A stretch of DNA of 64,000 bases from Symbiodinium natans (taxonomy: Eukaryota > Sar > Dinophyceae > Suessiales > Symbiodiniaceae), in assembly GCA_905221605.1 (NCBI GenBank), contig CAJNDS010002580.1, positions 56,001 through 120,000 of the forward strand, written 5' to 3'. The first letter of the stretch is position 1; each line of letters begins with the position of its first letter. This document shows, piece by piece, positions 24,480 through 37,004 of this stretch. Under the pieces are notes generated by a model. That model worked only from the letters and a program-made list of their open reading frames with translations, was not told the origin of the DNA and made no database searches. The translations under genes and the position numbers were made by a program.

Positions 24480-26060
24480 TGTGACCTGCCACTCAACATT
24501 GGAGGGCAAGTGTGTCTGTGCTCATGGACCAAAGCCTCAGCTCTGGTGCCAACACTTTTTCTCATCCTTGTGGCCGTGCCCCAAGAACAGGCGACACATC
24601 CCACCGAGAATGTGGGCAGAACCATGCGACTTGCCACTCAACATTGGAGGGCAAGTGTGTCTGTGCTCATGGACCAACGCCTCAGCTCTGGTGCCAACAC
24701 TTTTTCTCATCCTTGTGGCCGTGCCCCAACAACATGCGACACCACGCACCGAAAACGTGTGCAGAACCATGCGACTTGCCAAAACATTGGAGGGCAAGTG
24801 TGTCTGTGCTCATGGACCAAAGCCTCAGCTCTGGTGCCAACACTTTTTTCTCATCCTTGTGGCCGTGCCCCAAGAACAGGCGACACATCCCACCGAGAAT
24901 GTGGGCAGAACCATGCGACTTGCCACTCAACATTGGAGGGCAAGTGTGTCTGTGCTCATGGACCAACGCCTCAGCTCTGGTGCCAACACTTTTTCTCATC
25001 CTTGTGGCCGTGCCCCAACAACATGCGACACCACGCACCGAAAACGTGTGCAGAACCATGCGACTTGCCACTCAACATTGGAGGGCAAGTGTGTCTGTGC
25101 TCATGGACCAAAGTCTCAGCTCTGGTGCCAACACTTTTTCTCATCCTTGTGGCCGTGCCCCAAGAAGCATGCGACACCACGCACCGAAAACGTGTGCAGA
25201 ACCATGCGACTTGCCACTCAACATTGGAGGGCAAGTGTGTCTGTGCTCATGGACCAAAGCCTCAGCTCTGGTGCCAACACTTTTTCTCATCCTTGTGGCC
25301 GTGCCCCAAGAACAGGCGACACATCCCACCGAGAATGTGGGCAGAACCATGCGACTTGCCACTCAACATTGGAGGGCAAGTGTGTCTGTGCTCATGGACC
25401 AACGCCTCAGCTCTGGTGCCAACACTTTTTCTCATCCTTGTGGCCGTGCCCCAACAACATGCGACACCACGCACCGAAAACGTGTGCAGAACCATGCGAC
25501 TTGCCACTCAACATTGGAGGGCAAGTGTGTCTGTGCTCATGGACCAAAGTCTCAGCTCTGGTGCCAACACTTTTTCTCATCCTTGTGGCCGTGCCCCAAG
25601 AAGCATGCGACACCACGCACCGAAAACGTGTGCAGAACCATGCGACTTGCCACTCAACATTGGAGGGCAAGTGTGTCTGTGCTCATGGACCAAAGCCTCA
25701 GCTCTGGTGCCAACACTTTTTCTCATCCTTGTGGCCGTGCCCCAACAACATGCGACACCACGCACCGAAAACGTGTGCAGAACCATGCGACTTGCCACTC
25801 AACATTGGAGGGCAAGTGTGTCTGTGCTCATGGACCAAAGCCTCAGCTCTGGTGCCAACACTTCTTCTCATCCTTGTGGTCGTGCCCCAAGAACCATGCG
25901 ACACCACGCAGCACAAAAATGTGCATAACCATGCGACTAGAACCATGCGACACCACGCACCACAAGAATGTGGGCAGAACAATGCGAGCAAGTGTGTCTG
26001 TGCTCATGGACCAACGCCTCAGCTCTGGTGCCAACACTTCTTCTTATCTCGTGGCAGTTC
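24480..26060 (+). repeat. 145-bp satellite array, about ten monomers with higher-order structure
   Basis: ATGCGACTTGCCACTCAACA marks unit starts at 24624, 24769 (variant), 24913, 25058, 25204, 25349, 25494, 25640 and 25785, spaced 144-146 bp. Three subtypes are told apart by the linker (GAACAGGCGACACATCCC; AACATGCGACACC; GAAGCATGCGACACC) and by the base after GGACCAA. They run A-B-A-B-C-A-B-C-hybrid, then two decayed units. All three plus-strand frames are open for 530-630 codons because the monomer lacks stops; no protein is implied. Confidence 0.95.
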
Positions 26061-28541
26061 ACACCCACCAGAACAGTTCTCTGCCCGTGCCCAGAATCAG
26101 CGTAAAGTCAACATCGAGATGTCAAGTCCACATGCAGGCCTACAATGACCGTTGCGCCAAAGCCTGAAGTCACTTCAAGGAGCAATGCTTGTTTTTTTCG
26201 TCTTGCTGCAAGACAATCTTGTCGATCTCCTGTCGGGCTGCAGAGTACCCGACCCGCAGTTCCCAGCCTTTCGGAAGCAGCCTCCTGGATCTGCTCAGCA
26301 GAAGGGACCTGCCCAAGCTGCAAGGCTGTCTGGACACCGAGGCTTAGACCGTGTCCAGGCCAAGCAAACCCGGGCCCTGAACATGCCTCGGCATTCTCAG
26401 ATCTCTGCTGAAAGCCTTCCCGAAAGTCCCGCAACCTCTTGGAGTGCTGTCGTCCAAGCTCCTTCCATTCTTTTCTTGAAAGTGCTTTCGTCAGCATAGT
26501 GAAGAGGCTCAGACAATCAAATTGCAGCAAAACCCTCAGTACCACAACCAATGTACAATGTGCGTGCATGCACAGGCTCAGTCCTCTTGACGATAAGATG
26601 CCTGCAGGCAAAACAAAACATGCGCGTTCGATTTTAGCACTTAGGTCCCTTTGGAGCACGAGTCTGACTTGCGCACGTCTTCCACATGAACGTCAAAGTA
26701 CTGCATATGTTGAAACGACAATGCAACATCAACTTTTGAAGGGGACTGTAGCCTACACCGCCGGTGCTATTGGAAGCACAAAAGCAACACCGTCAGCACG
26801 AAGGGGAACGGCCTCCTCCTGGACATGAGCGAACTTTGCAACCCAAACCTTTCCATCCTGGCATGAGGATAGAGCAGCGACAGCATGTGTCGCTTTTTGC
26901 AGTTGCGAGAATCCAGCAGACATCGAACTTGATTCAAATTCGACACCGTCGACACGTGAGCCCGGCAGTAAGGCTGATGTAAGCACGGCTACTGCATCGA
27001 CGACACGCAGACAATGACCTCTCAAGTTTCCGAAGCCAAGAGCTTCATGGCTACACACAGTTGTGGTAAGTGTCACTGTAGTCAGGGCTCGAAAGTCTGC
27101 TGCCTCAGACAAAACAGAACCAAACAAGAATTTCAGATCTTGGGTGCACCTGTTTCAACGTGCACGCGAGGGTCGATCGACGACATGTGGTGACAGCGGG
27201 TTGATTGTCGTTTGACTGCTACAGAAACACGCAGTTGTGAAGGAACAATCTCTTGCTGCCACCTTCTCCCTTTGGGAAGCTGAAAGTTCTCGCTCTGCAT
27301 GAAGACGTTCCTTCCAGGCTTTTGCCTTCCAGCATTATGCCCCCGGCATGTTCGGTTGAAGCCATCACCGTGACAACCCAGGCCTCATCATCTACGTATC
27401 GCTTTCGATTCTGCTTGAAGGTATCTAACGCTCCCCATCCGAGGCTCAAGTCCTGGCAGTGAAGAACAGGTCAAGTAGCATGTTAGGCAATACACAAACG
27501 AATACATAAGGTAATACGAAAGGTACTACCGACAATAATACAGCAATACATAAAGTGATACATAAAGTAATACATTATACAGCACTTGCTGCGAAATGAG
27601 GGCCGCTGGCTTTGAGCTTTGCTTGGCTTGAGACAAGCTCCTGAAGTCCAAACCGCAAAAGTGTCTTCACGGCTCACTCAGTCTCTGAAAGCCAATGATG
27701 AAGCCCCGTGTCAATCATTACCTGGCTCGGAGCTGAACACTAAGTGGTCCTCCTAACACTAGGTGGTCCTCCTTTTGCTGTTGCCACACTGAATTCAGCG
27801 CTTCCTGACAGCTGTGAGGACTTGTTGATGACGCAATCGCAAGCTGATAGTCAAGTAAAATGTTGCACTTCGCACGCGTCAGAACTCAAAAGATCTGGCC
27901 TTTACTCCACGCTGCCACTCCTTTCGCCGCTGTGCCTGGCAGCTTGCAAACTCACTTCGCTTTACGGGCACAGATGGCTGGGCAAGAGTTCGGGTCCGGA
28001 GAATCCCCATGCCGTCCTGTCGCTGCTTCGCGGAAGCCACTGCCTGCTAGGAGGGCTTGGGGGGTTCGAAACAAACCTACCCCGACTCAAAGTGAGTGGA
28101 GCACAGCAAGCTCTTTTCAAGCGTCTGGGTGCTCGGGTTTACAGAAACACCCATCACTTCCCACGCACACTTTTCGCATCTGTTGGCTGTGCACCGCACA
28201 GAGTTCCCCTTCTGCTGTGGACGCTGCCACCTGAAGGTCAGACCAGGCAGAAGCTCTTGGGTTGTGGGCTTTGTTGCCCTCCAACATGGGTGAGGCCACA
28301 TCTGCTTCAAGCAGTCCAGAATTAGACCGGCTGCTGAAGGGACCCAGAAGCGGACCGGCTGCTGTCAACTCATGGACAGAGCAAGCTTTAGACAGCATGG
28401 CGCGGAATGGGAGCGACTGTCAATATCAAAGCGAGCATGTCAAATGTCATCTATCTTTTCCGTGCAGCACTCCAGAACATAAAACCAGCCACCGTTGAAG
28501 AATGTTCAACTTGGACAAACCTGAACGTGCCGGCTTCTGGC
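26061..28541. other. Unassigned region downstream of the Tpt1 gene
   Basis: Minus-strand frames at 26108-26659, 26753-27127 and 27219-27449 could hold exons, but I recognise no family. An AT-rich stretch with repeated AATACATAA-like units lies at 27489-27577. Confidence 0.3.
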
Positions 28542-31343
28542 TCAAAGCAAAGCTCCTGTCTGCAGATCCTTCATCTGGGAAATGAAGGAAGCCGGAATAA
28601 TCCCTCCTTTCCCAGGTGACAGAATGACCTGGTTCGCACTCCGAAAGAAAGGAATTCCATCCTTGGACGCTTTGAGGACAGAAGTCTCTGCAGGATGGTT
28701 CCCAGCCGCGAGTCGTATTGCAGCTAAGTGACCAGGATGGCAGCTCGCAAGTTAATGTAGACTGCTACCTGACACAATCCCCTTTTGCAGAAAGCTGCTC
28801 CGAAACAAAGTCCAGACACCAGACATTGAGACTGAGACCACGAGACGATCTTGGCCATGGCAGAAATGCAACGGTAAGTCGCTGGGAAATCAATCCAAAC
28901 ACGAGGAATATTTCACAGCACAATCAGGCCTCGCAGTTGTATCCTTGCCAAGACATCTTGACAGCTTCCAACTAAGAAAACAAGCAAGATGGCCACTTGG
29001 TGAAAAAGGTTGAGAACATGCGCCGACACTGCTAAATATGCTGAATGCTGGAAGACCTGCCAGGAGCTGAATGCTTGCCTGTTTTGTGCTGCAAAGGCGC
29101 GCATGCCCGAGATGACTCTGCCATCATGGGGTTCAAAGGGAGCAAAGTGGACATGGTTGCGGTCGGATGCGCCGCCACCAGCGATCAAGCCGCTCCTGCA
29201 CACAGCAAGGCCATTGCATGTCCCATTGTTGCGAGTCAGTTGCTTTGACCACCAAAGTCAAAAACTCTCCTCTTGATGGACTCCACATTCCGCCTGTATG
29301 TGCCATGCACACAAACCTCGCGGGCAGCAACTTACGGTCAGCAGCCGGGAGGCACAAACTCTTCAAGTGCCAAGCCTTGTAAAAGCATCTCTCTAGATAC
29401 AGATGAATTTCTCTTTACATATATATATATATACAAGTATACTACAACTATATAAGGGGTACAAACAGAGTTGCAAAACCTGTTCCGGCAGCACAGCTTC
29501 CTCACTCCAACCTTCGACGTTGAAGACCGAAGACGGATTTACCAGCACCCTGAATGCCATCAGCTGACAGTCGGAAGGTCGGCATCTTCTGCACCAAGAC
29601 GATGGAGAAGGCTCTCATCCTCCACAGCCTCCAGCATGGCAGCTGTGACTGTTCGCACGACTGACCCGACAGACGCTAATGCGAGACGGGTACTTTCAGA
29701 TAGCTCTTCTCTGCAGCATACTGCAAGGACTGGCTGTCAAAGTCAGCGGATGAAAACTAAAAACGGAGGCGCTCTGCTTACAGTCCTTCTCTTCTTGATA
29801 TTCTTCTGCTCTAGGCTTTCACTCTCTCTCTCTCTTCTTCTTCTTCTTCTTCTTCTTCTTCTTCTTCTTCTTCTTCTTCTTCTTCTTCTTCTTCTTTTTC
29901 TTCTTCTTGTTCTTCTTCTTCTGCAGGGCATAGGGGGATCCCTGCGCTCTCTCTCTCTCTCTCAAACTCTTTTTCTTTTCTTTCAAGACGCCTGGCCCGG
30001 GAGGTTCCAACCCGCATCGAGATCCGGCGGACAAAAGCATCAGCTGCATGTGCCTTCATGGAGTGCCCCTGCACGGCTCTGACAAAAACCTGCGCGCTGA
30101 GAGCAGAGCGCGGGAGAACATTTGTGTGATTTCGTTCGGGCACCCTCCTGCCCGGACTCATCTTTGATTTCGAACCTCTTCTTGTCATTCGAATCAACTG
30201 CGACCTCGCGGGACACATCCAGTTGACAGGACTGCAGGCTTGAAAAGCAAAAAGGTATCCGAAGGTATCCATACCACGTAGCAAACTTTTTCGACGGCTA
30301 ACAAAACCCAGTTTTACATGGACAACTCCACCAGTGCCCTCCAAGCAAACTCAGCACCTAGAGAATGGAAGAAGCTTTGCAAAAACGTTCCCGGTTGTTT
30401 AAAGAATGCAGCACATATCATCAACCAGTAGGCGCAGCAATTGGTTTCACCAAAAGGTTATCAAGCTGAGATGCCTTGAACTTGCAGCATCTGCACTGGA
30501 ACTTTTCCAGATGTGCCACAAAAATCGTCGGTTGGGAAATCATTGGCCCAATCCGGTGGAAGAATGTGCGAGACTTTGGACGGATCAATGGTTAAGAAAT
30601 GGACAGTGATAGAGAAATGTGCGTTTCATCAAGTGAAGTTGTTTAAAGGGGAGGATTTGAGAGAGCTTGACATGCCTAAGCTTTAAGGGGCTAGGGTTCA
30701 GGGTCATTGGCATAGGGGTTTGGGGCCAGGGTTGGGTCCAAGGGGGTCGGTTTGGGGCTTGGGGCTACAGGGCTTTAAAGACCTTTTTGGTGCTGGGCCT
30801 GGGGCTTCGGAGCTTTAGGGTTGAAGGCCTGTAGTTCTACGTGCTTCAAGCTCGAGGGGCTTATCATACCGAACCCAGGGCTCTTGGAACCGGTTCACAT
30901 CTTAACTGGGCATGCCGTGGAATAGTTGACCAAACAATCTCTTTTAAAACGCTGGCTGTGCAAATCCGGGCAAAAAGCTGGCAAAGCAACGCACCCCCAC
31001 CGAAAAGCTGCATTCCTGCCTTGACCTCGTCTGCCGAACAGGACAACGAGGTAAAGTCCTGGAGCTTCAGCAAGTCCTGGGGATGTGACAACACTTGCCG
31101 AACTCTTGCCTCATCGCACACTCGACTTTTCGTGCCTAGGTCCTCTAAGCTGCAGAAGCCATCAGCACGGATGCGGACTCCCTGGCTGGCTGCAGTGTGT
31201 CGCAGCACACGGGCAAGCGCCTCCGACAGGCGCACAGGTCACTCACTTCTGCAGCAGCTTCCCGGACTGCGCACCTTTGAGATTTGGGTGGTGCGGTCTT
31301 TGCCAGCTCCTTTCCCTCCTTTGCCCTTGCCGCCCTTTCCGCC
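28542..31343 (-). CDS. TPT1: tRNA 2'-phosphotransferase (Tpt1/KptA), about ten exons
   Basis: The gene encodes the enzyme that removes the splice-junction 2'-phosphate from ligated tRNA, using NAD+. Exons read from the minus strand: about 31343-31275 (TTQISK), 31220-31143 (ALARVLRHTA...DGFCSLE), 31076-31020 (DLLKLQDF...SADEVK), 30204-30148 (VAVDSNDKKRFEIKDESGQ), 30089-30054 (VFVRAVQGHSMK), 29628-29566 (AVEDESLLHRLGAED), 29316-29270 (VCVHGTYRRNVESIK), 29195 to about 29057 (SGLIAGGG...RNHVHFAPF...VISGMR), 28768-28733 (VAVYINLRAAIL) and 28661-28542 (DGIPFFRSANQVILSPGKGG, then a stop). All hallmark motifs are present in order: LRH, KKRF, RAVQGHS, HGTY, RNHVHF, SGMR and the DGIPFFRSANQVIL block. 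Introns are short (54-66 nt where measured) or a few hundred bases, and start with GT, GC or GA. The first coding exon and two junctions (after LPTV and after SGMR) are not fixed. Confidence 0.9.
29836..29921 (+). repeat. (TTC)n microsatellite inside a Tpt1 intron
   Basis: About 28 TTC units, flanked by CT-rich sequence, sit between the exon with RAVQGHS and the exon with AVEDESLLHRL. Confidence 0.95.
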
Positions 31344-31519
31344 CTGCACAACAAAGCGACGCTACATCCAGCACCTTCTGCAGATGCTTGGCCTGCCTTA
31401 CGATCTCCCTTCCCATTTAGGAATGGTTGCGGCATGACCTGCTGAACAAAGGCCACAGATTCCAGGATCACACGTTTTCAGGCGGTTGGTTGAAGACTGC
31501 TCAGCTGGGCCAGGGACGG

Positions 31520-31585
31520 GTGACGTAGTTGTCGTTGTTGTTGTTGTCGTGGTTGTGGTCGTAGTTGTCGTCGTCTTGGTGGTGA
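31520..31585 (+). repeat. (GTT/GTC)n microsatellite
   Basis: Interrupted GTTGTC/GTGGTC trinucleotides upstream (in gene sense) of the Tpt1 exons. Confidence 0.85.
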
Positions 31586-32083
31586 TCTCCTGACGAAGAA
31601 CCAGTTCGAACTGAACATCCAAAACCACGGTTGATCGAAGGACAGGGTCTGGGGGGAACGGTGGCTGTTATCATTCGGATCATTTGACATCGTTTGGACT
31701 TTGTTTTTACCACATCTACAAGGCTGCATTCGGGCCTGCCTGGATCGAAGGGTCTCCCCCAATGAAACCCAAAGAAGAGTTGAAGGATTGAATCGAGCGG
31801 CTAAGGTAGCAGGGGACGGATATGTGCAGCAAAGCCCTGGTAACAGAGGGAGATTCAGAAGCCCCCACGTCTCCACCAAGAACAAGCTCGAAAGCGCTGC
31901 CAATGCTGAAAAAAGTTAGGAGGTGGAAAAGCCCTAAACAATCCCAATCACTCGCCAAGGAGAGACTGACGACATGCCCCAACGGGAGCACCAAGAAAAA
32001 CAAACCCCCATCGAACCCCCCAAAGGGTCCCCCTGAACCAGACTGGAGAGGCAAACAAGCATCATCCCGTGCAGGAACCCACG

Positions 32084-32094
32084 CGCACACACTC

Positions 32095-32140
<46 letters not shown>

Positions 32141-32161
32141 ACACACACACACACACACTCA

Positions 32162-32204
<43 letters not shown>

Positions 32205-32330
32205 ACACTCACACACACTCACACACACACACACACTCACACACACTCACACACACTCACACACACTCACACACACTCACACACACTCACAAGACATGCA
32301 CAAAAAACACACAAACACACACGCGCGCAC
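32084..32330 (+). repeat. (CA)n array with periodic CTCACACA units
   Basis: Long CA dinucleotide run. From about 32190 it breaks into regular CACACACTCA blocks about 10 bp long. Confidence 0.97.
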
Positions 32331-33565
32331 GCGCAGAGTAATGGCACGAGGTCCTTCTCAGCGCTTCGGCTTCGCCGCTTTCGTGAGCGGCTGCGGCTTC
32401 TTCCAGAAAAGACCGGGTGCAATGTTGTCACAAAATTTCTAGGACCATGCACGTGAAATGAAGACATTCCAGTATCTTCAAGACACTTCACAGCACATCA
32501 CCGCTCCATTCCTCCGACGCTTTCTGGAACGCGAAGATTTGCTCCTGCTCCTCCTGCTCCTGCTCCTGCACTGCTTTGCATGTGAGAGCTTCACGAGGAT
32601 GATTTCAAGGACTCTTGTACATCACCCTTGCCTGCTTCTCTTGCGGCGCGGCGCTTCATGTGGCTTGGAGGCCTCCTCTCTCTCACTGGATGGTGACCTC
32701 AGGAGAAGTGCATCTTGACACCTGCACAAGCTGGATGGTTTTGGCCTCCACTGGCCTTTCACATGCCTTGGGCGGCTTCGGCTTTTCAGATTCAGGCACC
32801 TTCTCCAAGTTCCTGGGCCAATCTGGCGCAACATGCCATTTTTGGAACCCTTCCCTCGTAGGAGAAAAAAGCGTAGAAATATGGGCCCTCCGAACGGGAT
32901 GCAGCATGAAGTCGCTTTGACTCTATAAATTTGACTGAAAGTCGATAGCCTGAAAACTAGACCAGCAATCATGCACATCAGCCAGCGCGACACCTTGTAG
33001 CCAACCGCCACTTGAGTCAACGGACAAAGCCAAGAAGCTCCTCCTTCACGCACTTGGGTTTGTCCGTCCAGTTCACCGTAACCTGAGTGCATCCACTGGA
33101 CATCATTTTTGAAGGATACTTGGTTGTAATAGTCCCATGTTGAAGTATTGAGCCTGCTTTGCGGCACAGGGATTGCGATTGCCGGGTCATCAAGTTTTTG
33201 GCTTCATGCACTTTGATCCCGCTGCTGGTTTGATGTTACTATAACTGCTCTTGGTCCTTTTCGTTGGACGTATGTCTGCACACACGTAGCCGGCTGACAT
33301 CCACAACTGCATCATACGAACGCCGAATGCGGCTTGGCGATACTTCACGAAAGCTGCCTGTTTGCGGGTAAACCTTCCACCGCGGTATCCCCACTCAAAT
33401 ACAAAAGCAATCGCATAGGAGCGAACATTTGACATATCTTCTCTATACATCTCTAGTAGAACAGAATGGAACCTCCACGACTTCTATCGCCGGGAGATGG
33501 GCAAAGAACATGCTCTTGATTCATCCACTACAGGTTCTACCTGTCGCACATGACAAAGCACTGGG
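32331..33565. other. Possible minus-strand exons, unassigned
   Basis: The minus frame at 33190-33450 includes YRGGRFTRKQAAFVKYRQAA, and 32622-33167 stays open for 181 codons. Neither matches a family I know. They may be 3' exons of the gene holding the SH3-like ORF. Confidence 0.25.
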
Positions 33566-33970
33566 TCAATCAAACACTCTGTCCGTATTTTGCAGGTGCT
33601 CTGCAATCTGAGCTGGGTCCTTCACTTCGTACCTTCCTTTTGCGTCGCTGAAGCCTGCGACGGTTCCATCTTTTCCATTGTCACCTGCACTTTTCGCACC
33701 GACCTGAAAGTCGAGTCGGCTGATGCTCTCAACATAACCGGCCGCTACGTGCAGCTGGTAAACTGCTGCAATCAAAGGTGCAAGGCCATGGAACCTCACC
33801 CTGTCGCCGGTCTTGAATTTCCGCTCTGGCATTGCTGGGTCAGTGTCCTCAAAGCCGCACCAAGCTACTTCTGACTGAATCTGATGCCCTTCTGTGCACT
33901 TCCCAGCCTGCACAGGGACGTTGAGATCGTGATGATCGCGGTTCTCAACACCATGTTGCCGGGATGGCAC
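33566..33970 (-). CDS. Hypothetical protein with SH3/KOW-like segment
   Basis: A 134-codon frame reads RKFKTGDRVRFHGL and, further on, GTVAGFSDAKGRYEVK. This is the pattern of a small SH3-like barrel (GD.V...GL ... G.V.GF....RY.V) seen in many dinoflagellate proteins. About 40 residues of poor quality between the halves suggest an unspliced intron, so the true product would be spliced. The function is unknown. It is on the same strand as the other host genes. Confidence 0.35.
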   Translation of the reverse strand: MPSRQHGVENRDHHDLNVPVQAGKCTEGHQIQSEVAWCGFEDTDPAMPERKFKTGDRVRFHGLAPLIAAVYQLHVAAGYVESISRLDFQVGAKSAGDNGKDGTVAGFSDAKGRYEVKDPAQIAEHLQNTDRVFD

Positions 33971-35605
33971 CGCGGGGAGGCCACAACATGCCCACTTTGC
34001 TTTACAGCGTGTTGAAACTTCTAAAACGTTGTGATGTTGTCAGCCTGTTGACCACGCATCGTGCTCACATCTAACGTCCAAATAGGCATCTAAATTGTGA
34101 ATGAAATGTCGCATCTTATGCTTTGGAGGCGGAGCCTGACAGCTTTCAAAGGCCAGGAAATCTATTTCGCAATCCTTACAGACGCCAAGTTTGTGCCTTT
34201 CGAAGTTCCCGCTCAAAGAACTTATCCTGGTTGGCAGCCGCTTTCGCCTGTGGTGGCACAAGGGAGCAATCTTCCAGATACGTTCGGCAGTCAAGAGCAG
34301 ACAAAGGCAGCGATGGGAGCGGCAGACAATGACAAAACAAAATCTCGTCCTGCTTCTGAGCTTCCCTTTCCTGCTTCTGCTGCTGCCTGCATGTCATCAT
34401 CAATGGGCACTCAACTCATACTCGTGGTCCTATGCGGTATCTGGCTTTCGTCCAAAAACAAATCACATGCACATGCCCTTCGACCATCTTTCTCAACATT
34501 CCACCTCTGTCTCTGTTCCTCTTGTCGCGTGCTTCGGCTTCTCACTTCTTCTTCCCAACCGTTTGACTGGCTTTGCCTCTCAGACATCGACAGCTCACAT
34601 TAAACCCTGAACCATATGCCAACGTCGCCCTCCCGTCTCAACGTGACATCAACCTGGTAACACAAGACGCGAGCCTGTGGCGGGTACTGTAGCTGCTGCT
34701 TTCATAGCTGTCATAGCCATAGCCGTTGTATCTGTAGCTGTCAGCAGTTCTTGATGCGTAGTTGCTTGTAAAAGACCAGCGTTCCCGTCCTGGCAACGAA
34801 ACAAAATAAACAAAGGTTCTCGAGCATTCCCAAAGCGCGTCGATGCCTAAAGCCTAAAGCCATGCCTTCTGGAGTGCCCAGTTCTTCCAATGCCTGGCAC
34901 TCCCGAATGTGCGGTGCGGGCACATGCAAAATCGAAGGAGGACGGGCGATTCCCATCCCTGTTTGCAAAATATTACAGGAGTGCGATTAGGAAGAAACAA
35001 CATGTTCAAAGCATTCGTCCAAATCACACGCGGGCGACAAAAGTTCAAAAACAACAACACCATTTAAACCCGTTATAACGAAAGCCAACGCCAAAATCGG
35101 CACATACCCGCGATTACCCACGACGAAGGGGGAGCATCGGGAAGGAACGATCAAACTCAAGAGAAGATGTAAACTTTCACCAAAGATGGCATCGGGGACG
35201 AGCACATCGCGAGATCATGTTGTCGGCCTCACGGATAGCACGGAAGCGATCCTCGTCACCAGTACCTGCACAACGCGCTCAAGCCGACATAGCAAGCACA
35301 TTCCCGAAGAGGCCAATAACACCGTATCTCTAAACAAATCTGCCCAATCTTGCCTGGCACATCAGGATGGTACGTCCTGTGCGAAGGTGCTATCTGAAAG
35401 CTGAATTGCCGTGCAGCCAATTACGGCAGCAGCGACAGCAAAACGGCAACAGCAACAACAAAATGTATTTTGCTTGCACGAAAGCACCGCGAAGGGTTCG
35501 TCGGAAAGAAACGCTGGCCCTGCTCTACACCGCACGAAGCACACCATGATCACGACCCCGCACTACCGCACCACTTAAGCCGCCTTTGCCACGACCACGA
35601 CACCG
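33971..35605. other. Unassigned region
   Basis: Short frames on both strands without recognised motifs. No RNA gene, tandem array or mobile element was seen. Confidence 0.35.
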
Positions 35606-36900
35606 ACTACCGCACGGCCAGGTTTAGGGTTTCGGGTCTAGGGTTTAAGGTTTAGGCCTTTACAGAGGCTTTGGGAGGTATCCCGTAATTGACGGGCCAG
35701 GTTTGGGGTTTAGAGTTTCAGGTTTAGGGCTTAGGCCTTTGCAGAGGCTTTGGGAGGTATCCCGTAATTGACGTGCCAGGTTTAGGGTTTAGGGTTTAAG
35801 GTTAGGGCTGCACAGAGGCGTTGGGCCTTGGGAGGTATCCCGCGATTGAAGGGCCAGGTTTCGGGTTTCGGGTTTTAGGGTTTACGGCTCAGGGCTTTAC
35901 AGAGGTATCACGTCGGCTTTGGGAGGCATCCCGTAATTCAAGGGGCCAAGGCTTCACAGGCTTTGGCAGGCCCAAGAGCCGTGCGATGGGGCGACCTTTC
36001 GCTTATAAGAGCTGCACCTTATGCCACTCGGCTACTGAAGTCTTAAAAGCCCTAAGGGGTTATACTCTTTATTTATAGGGTTTAAGGTTCAGGGTTTAAG
36101 GCTTTAGGGTTGTAGGGCTTTAGGGTTGTAGGGTTTTAGGGTTTTGGGGTTTTAGGGTTTTGGGGTTTTGGGGTTTTAGGGTTTTAGGGCTTTAGGGTTT
36201 TTAGGGTTTTTAGGGTTTTTAGGGTTTAATGCTTAGGGTTTAGGGTTAAGGCTTGAGGGTTGAAGGTTTAGGCCTTAGGGCTCTGGAAGGCCTTAGCCGT
36301 CAAGCCTCTGCAAAGCTTTTTGCCAAGCAATTACAGGATCTACCTCCCAAAGCCTTTGTAAAGCCCTCGCCAAGCATTACGGGATACCTCCCAAAGCCTC
36401 TGTCAAGCCTTAAACAGGCAATTACGGGATACCTCCCAAAGCTTCTGTAAAGCCTTAGCCCGTCAATTCCGGTATACCTCCCAAACCCTTTGAAATTCAC
36501 GGGTTAGAAGCTAGAGACTCTCAAAACCTCCTAAGGTTTATAAGGGTTAATTATAGGGTTTAGGGCTCAGGGTTTTAAGTAGTGTTTAGGGTTAAGGCTT
36601 GAGGGTTAAAGGTTTAGGGCTTAGGGCTCTGTAAAGCCTTAGCCCGTCAATTACGGGATACTTCCTAAGCCTCTGTAAAACTTTAGCCAAGCAATTACGG
36701 TATACCTCCCAAAGCCTTTGTAAAACCAAAAACCTGAGCCAAGCAATTACGGGATACCTCCCAAAGCCTCTATAAAGCCTTAATTAGCCCGTCGATGCCT
36801 CCCAAAGCCTCTGTAAAGCGGGTGAAAGGCTCTAAACCAAAGCCAATACACAGGCTTGCAAAAAACCGTCCCGTAATTCACAGGTTATATAGGCCAAGGC
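35606..36900. repeat. Telomere-like tract with inverted ~65-100-bp repeat modules
   Basis: TTTAGGG-type units dominate 35620-36290 and recur near 36540-36630. Between them runs a module containing GAGGCTTTGGGAGGTATCCC and a GTAATTGACGGGCC tail. It is in plus orientation at 35660-35950 (three to four copies). It appears as its reverse complement (GGGATACCTCCCAAAGCCTC) at 36370-36830 (at least five copies). The two blocks form an imperfect large inverted repeat around about 36150. Confidence 0.8.
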
Positions 36901-37004
36901 ACCCAAGGCACCCGTCCCGTATTTTCGGGTTAAAGACCCCTTCCCGTAATTCGCGGCCCGCCCCCCGTCGTTTCAAGAAGTTAGACTGGTACGCAGTCTC
37001 GGCT

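Noticed and set aside
24256-26167. Plus-strand frames of 533-630 codons in all three phases across the 145-bp satellite
   Set aside because: The monomer lacks stop codons and its length (145) cycles through all phases, so every frame repeats the same three peptides. No gene is needed to explain it.
35985-36045. Minus-strand tRNA-like D-arm (TAGCCGAGTGGCATAAGG)
   Set aside because: It resembles an A box, but there is no B box or T-arm and no matching acceptor stem.
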